Assembly: GCF_009497895.1 (NCBI RefSeq)
Contig: NZ_CP033116.1
Span: forward strand, 3,782,001 to 3,846,000
DNA length: 64,000 nucleotides
Direction: 5' to 3'
Source of the DNA: Halopseudomonas pelagia
GTDB lineage: Bacteria > Pseudomonadota > Gammaproteobacteria > Pseudomonadales > Pseudomonadaceae
The translations under genes and the position numbers were made by a program. Positions 61,460 through 64,000 of this stretch are shown in pieces; position 1 is the stretch's first letter, and the number at the start of each line of letters is the position of its first letter. The notes under the pieces were generated by a model. It was not told the origin of the DNA. It saw only the letters and a list, made by a program, of their open reading frames with translations, and did no database searches.

Positions 61460-64000
61460 CTAATCCGCACTCATGCGCGGAAGCAGGTGATCGGCGAGCA
61501 AGCTATCGGCAGGGACCGGGTGGCCTAACAGGTAGCCCTGCACCTCATCGCAGCCAAAACCGACCAGCAGACCCAACTGCTCCAGCGTCTCCACCCCCTC
61601 GGCGATCACCCGCAGCTGCAAACTGCGGCCCAGTGCGACGATGGCCTTGGCCAGACGCGTATCACGGTTGCCAGCGTGCATGGCCTGAATAAAGCTGCGA
61701 TCGATCTTCAGCGTATCGATCGGAAAATCCTTCAGGTAGTTCAGCGAGGAATATCCGGTGCCAAAGTCATCCACCGCAATCTCCACACCAAGCTGCTTGA
61801 GCGCTGCGAGCGTCTGCATGGTCTCCTCGACGTCGTGCAGCAGCACGCTCTCGGTCAGTTCCAGCTCGATGGTGGCAGGATCAATGGCGTAACGCTTTAG
61901 CACCTTGCCCACCTGCTCCGCCAACCGGCCTTCGGTAAACTGCCGAGCGGACAGGTTGATGGCCAGGCGTGGCAGATGGTGACCGGCATCGCGCCACTCG
62001 GCCATCTGCCGGCAGGCGCGGTCAATCACCCACTCGCCGAGCACGCCGACCAGGCCGATTTCCTCGGCCATGGGAATGAACACCGCTGGCGAGATGGCAC
62101 CGTGCACCGGATGTTGCCAGCGCAGCAGCGCCTCGGCGCCGGTCAAACGGCGGCTGGCGCAGTCGAACTGCGGCTGATAATGCAACGTCAGCACGTCGTC
62201 CTGCAGTGCGCGCCTTAAATCCCCCTCAAGACTCAATCGCTCCAGCGCCCGCGCATTCATGTCGGCCTGGTAGAACTGGAAGGTGTCCTTACCCGCGCCT
62301 TTGGCGTGATACATCGCCGTATCGGCGTTCTTCAGCAGCGAGCTGACCTCCAGACCATCCTGCGGATACAGCGCCAGACCGATACTGGCGCTGATGAAAA
62401 ACTCACGTTCCTGCAGGCAGAAGGCCGGCGCCAGCGCAGTGAGAATCTTTTCCGCGACGTGAATGCCCGCGCCCATCGCCGCCTCGCGATCGGTGAGGCC
62501 GCCGAGCAGCATGGTGAACTCGTCACCACCCATGCGCGCTACGGTATCGCTGTCGCGCACGCATTCGCGCAAACGCCGTGCGACTTCCTTGAGCATGGCG
62601 TCACCCGCCGCGTGGCCCAGAGTGTCGTTGATCGGTTTGAAACGATCCAGATCGAGAAACAATACTGCGACCCATTCATCGCGCCGTTCTGCCAACTGCA
62701 GCGCTGTGCGCAGGCGGTCCTGAAACAGGGTACGGTTGGCCAGCCCGGTCAGGGCGTCGTAATAAGCCAGGCTTTCAATCCGCGCTTCGCTGGCCTTGCG
62801 TTCGCTGATGTCGACAAAGAAGCAGACATAACTGACCAGGTCGCCTTCATTGTCCTGTACTGCGGTAATGCCAGTCCAAGCCGGAAATTGCTCGCCACTC
62901 TTGCGTCTTAACCATATCTCGCCTTCCCAGCGGCCTTGCTCGCGCAGCGTGCGCAGGATGCCAGGATAAAAGCGCTCATCATGCACGGTGGATTCGAGCA
63001 GCCGCGGGGTATGGTCCAATATCTCTTCCGCACTGAAACAGGTGATCTGTGAGAAATTTTCGTTCACCTGAACCACATAGCCCGCCGGATCGGTAACCAG
63101 GATCGCCCCGGTGGTGTTCTCGAATACGGTCGCCGCCATGCGCAGACGGTTCTCGGTGCGGCGCTGTTCGGTGATGTCACGGGCGATGCCGAGCAGCCCG
63201 AGGAATTCACCCTGCGCGCCCCACATCAAAGACAGCCGTAACTCCGTAGGGCACTTGCGACCCTCTGCGGTAATACAGTCAAAAGTGGTTTCGCGATAGA
63301 AGCCTTCTTTTTGCAGGCGTGCCGCCTCTTCCGGCTCGCCCACCAGCGGCGCCAGATACTTGAGCACCTGGCCCATGAATCGCGAATACTCATCACCGGC
63401 AACTATATCGGTAAAGCCTCGCCGAATCAGGTCGTCAGGCTCGTAACCCAGCAAGGGCTTTACCGACGGACTGATGTAATTCAGACGGAAGGAAGCATCC
63501 GTCGACCAGATCACGTCGCTGATATTTTCCGCCAGCAGTCGATAACGCTGCTCGCTGGTCTTCAATTTTTCGGTGGACTCGCTTTGCACGGTTACGTCGC
63601 GAATAACGCCAATCAGCTGCTTGACCCGGCCATCCGGCAAGCGCGACAACACCTTGACCCGCAAGCTGAACCAGTGCCAGCTACCATCACGATGACGCCA
63701 GCGTAGTCGCGCCTCCTGAACCTTTTCATCAGGCAAGACCTGCTGCAGATTACGATTGATCAGCATCGACTCAAGATCATCCGGGTGCAGCAGGCGGTCA
63801 CGATAGTCCTCTGCCTGCACTTCCGGATCGTCATCAGCGTAGCCGAGCATTTGCGCCAATGAGCGGTTGCTGTACACAAACTTCTGCCGCGGCATGTCCT
63901 TGATAAACACGATATCCGGGACCGCTTTCACTACCCCGGCCCAGAAGCGTTCACGTTCGACCATCGACAACTCCACCCGGCGGCGGCTGGTGATGTCGGA
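61460..64000 (-). CDS. Multi-PAS GGDEF-EAL cyclic-di-GMP protein (5' end cut by window edge)
   Basis: The visible 846 residues include three PAS domains, a GGDEF domain and an EAL domain. PAS examples are VPDIVFIKDMPRQKFVYSN, ISDVIWSTDASFRLNYIS and TTGAILVTDPAGYVVQVNE. RMGGDEF near residue 490 is an intact synthase motif, and GAEALLRW near 620 an intact phosphodiesterase motif, with DDFGTGYSSLNYLK later. The frame is open to base 64000, where SDITSRRR-VE looks like the end of another PAS domain, so the true protein is longer and 63976 is not its start. Which of the two activities dominates is not readable. Confidence 0.9.
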   Translation of the reverse strand, partial: SDITSRRRVELSMVERERFWAGVVKAVPDIVFIKDMPRQKFVYSNRSLAQMLGYADDDPEVQAEDYRDRLLHPDDLESMLINRNLQQVLPDEKVQEARLRWRHRDGSWHWFSLRVKVLSRLPDGRVKQLIGVIRDVTVQSESTEKLKTSEQRYRLLAENISDVIWSTDASFRLNYISPSVKPLLGYEPDDLIRRGFTDIVAGDEYSRFMGQVLKYLAPLVGEPEEAARLQKEGFYRETTFDCITAEGRKCPTELRLSLMWGAQGEFLGLLGIARDITEQRRTENRLRMAATVFENTTGAILVTDPAGYVVQVNENFSQITCFSAEEILDHTPRLLESTVHDERFYPGILRTLREQGRWEGEIWLRRKSGEQFPAWTGITAVQDNEGDLVSYVCFFVDISERKASEARIESLAYYDALTGLANRTLFQDRLRTALQLAERRDEWVAVLFLDLDRFKPINDTLGHAAGDAMLKEVARRLRECVRDSDTVARMGGDEFTMLLGGLTDREAAMGAGIHVAEKILTALAPAFCLQEREFFISASIGLALYPQDGLEVSSLLKNADTAMYHAKGAGKDTFQFYQADMNARALERLSLEGDLRRALQDDVLTLHYQPQFDCASRRLTGAEALLRWQHPVHGAISPAVFIPMAEEIGLVGVLGEWVIDRACRQMAEWRDAGHHLPRLAINLSARQFTEGRLAEQVGKVLKRYAIDPATIELELTESVLLHDVEETMQTLAALKQLGVEIAVDDFGTGYSSLNYLKDFPIDTLKIDRSFIQAMHAGNRDTRLAKAIVALGRSLQLRVIAEGVETLEQLGLLVGFGCDEVQGYLLGHPVPADSLLADHLLPRMSAD

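Overview
The window looks like the chromosome of a gammaproteobacterium close to Pseudomonas, perhaps the marine Halopseudomonas (P. pertucinogena) lineage. The evidence is moderately high G+C, Pseudomonas-type proteins throughout, and gene order that, from memory, follows two separate P. aeruginosa blocks: parC-parE-cpdA-nudF-thiC-tolC-waaA-hldE-msbA-LPS core-waaPGCF-ilvE-glnE-aceEF, and clpB-pgeF-rluD-bamD-pilSR-thiO. I see no rRNA, tRNA or CRISPR array.

Layout. 1-6953: topoisomerase IV (parC, cut by the window edge, and parE), a membrane-anchored retropepsin-like protease, cpdA, a DUF1249 gene and nudF, all on the minus strand. 7044-10766: thiC behind a TPP riboswitch, divergent from a tolC-type outer-membrane channel. 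10888-18430: Kdo transferase waaA, an FAD oxidoreductase/aldo-keto reductase pair, an unknown protein, hldE and msbA, which cover ADP-heptose supply, Kdo addition and lipid A flipping. 18539-38299: a 20-kb LPS outer and inner core locus. It holds waaL, three glycosyltransferase-like genes, a carbamoyltransferase, an unusual middle section and the contiguous operon waaF-waaC-waaG-waaP plus three more kinase-fold genes. The middle section (about 26.0-31.2 kb) contains an IS3-family element, an AT-rich gene of unknown function, a QueC-like PP-loop ATPase and a polysaccharide pyruvyl transferase; three of these are on the strand opposite to the core genes. 38400-46952: ilvE, glnE and the divergent aceEF operon, whose promoter is flanked by two matching palindromes. 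47023-56228: a REPIN, clpB (sigma-32 promoter), pgeF, rluD, bamD, a small zinc-ribbon protein and pilS-pilR. 56225-64000: thiO, mqo, a periplasmic binding-type protein, glyA and a PAS-GGDEF-EAL protein cut by the right edge.

How it fits together. Most of the window builds the LPS core. HldE makes ADP-heptose, WaaA, WaaC and WaaF add Kdo and heptose, WaaP and its relatives phosphorylate heptose, WaaG and the other transferases extend the core, the carbamoyl and pyruvyl transferases decorate it, MsbA flips it, and WaaL attaches O-antigen. The most novel material is the strand-reversed island next to the IS element (28161-30170), two kinase-fold proteins lacking the catalytic aspartate, and the paired operators at aceE.

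Limits: all calls come from reading the sequence. Synteny and family statements are from memory, start codons were chosen by eye, and no search was run.
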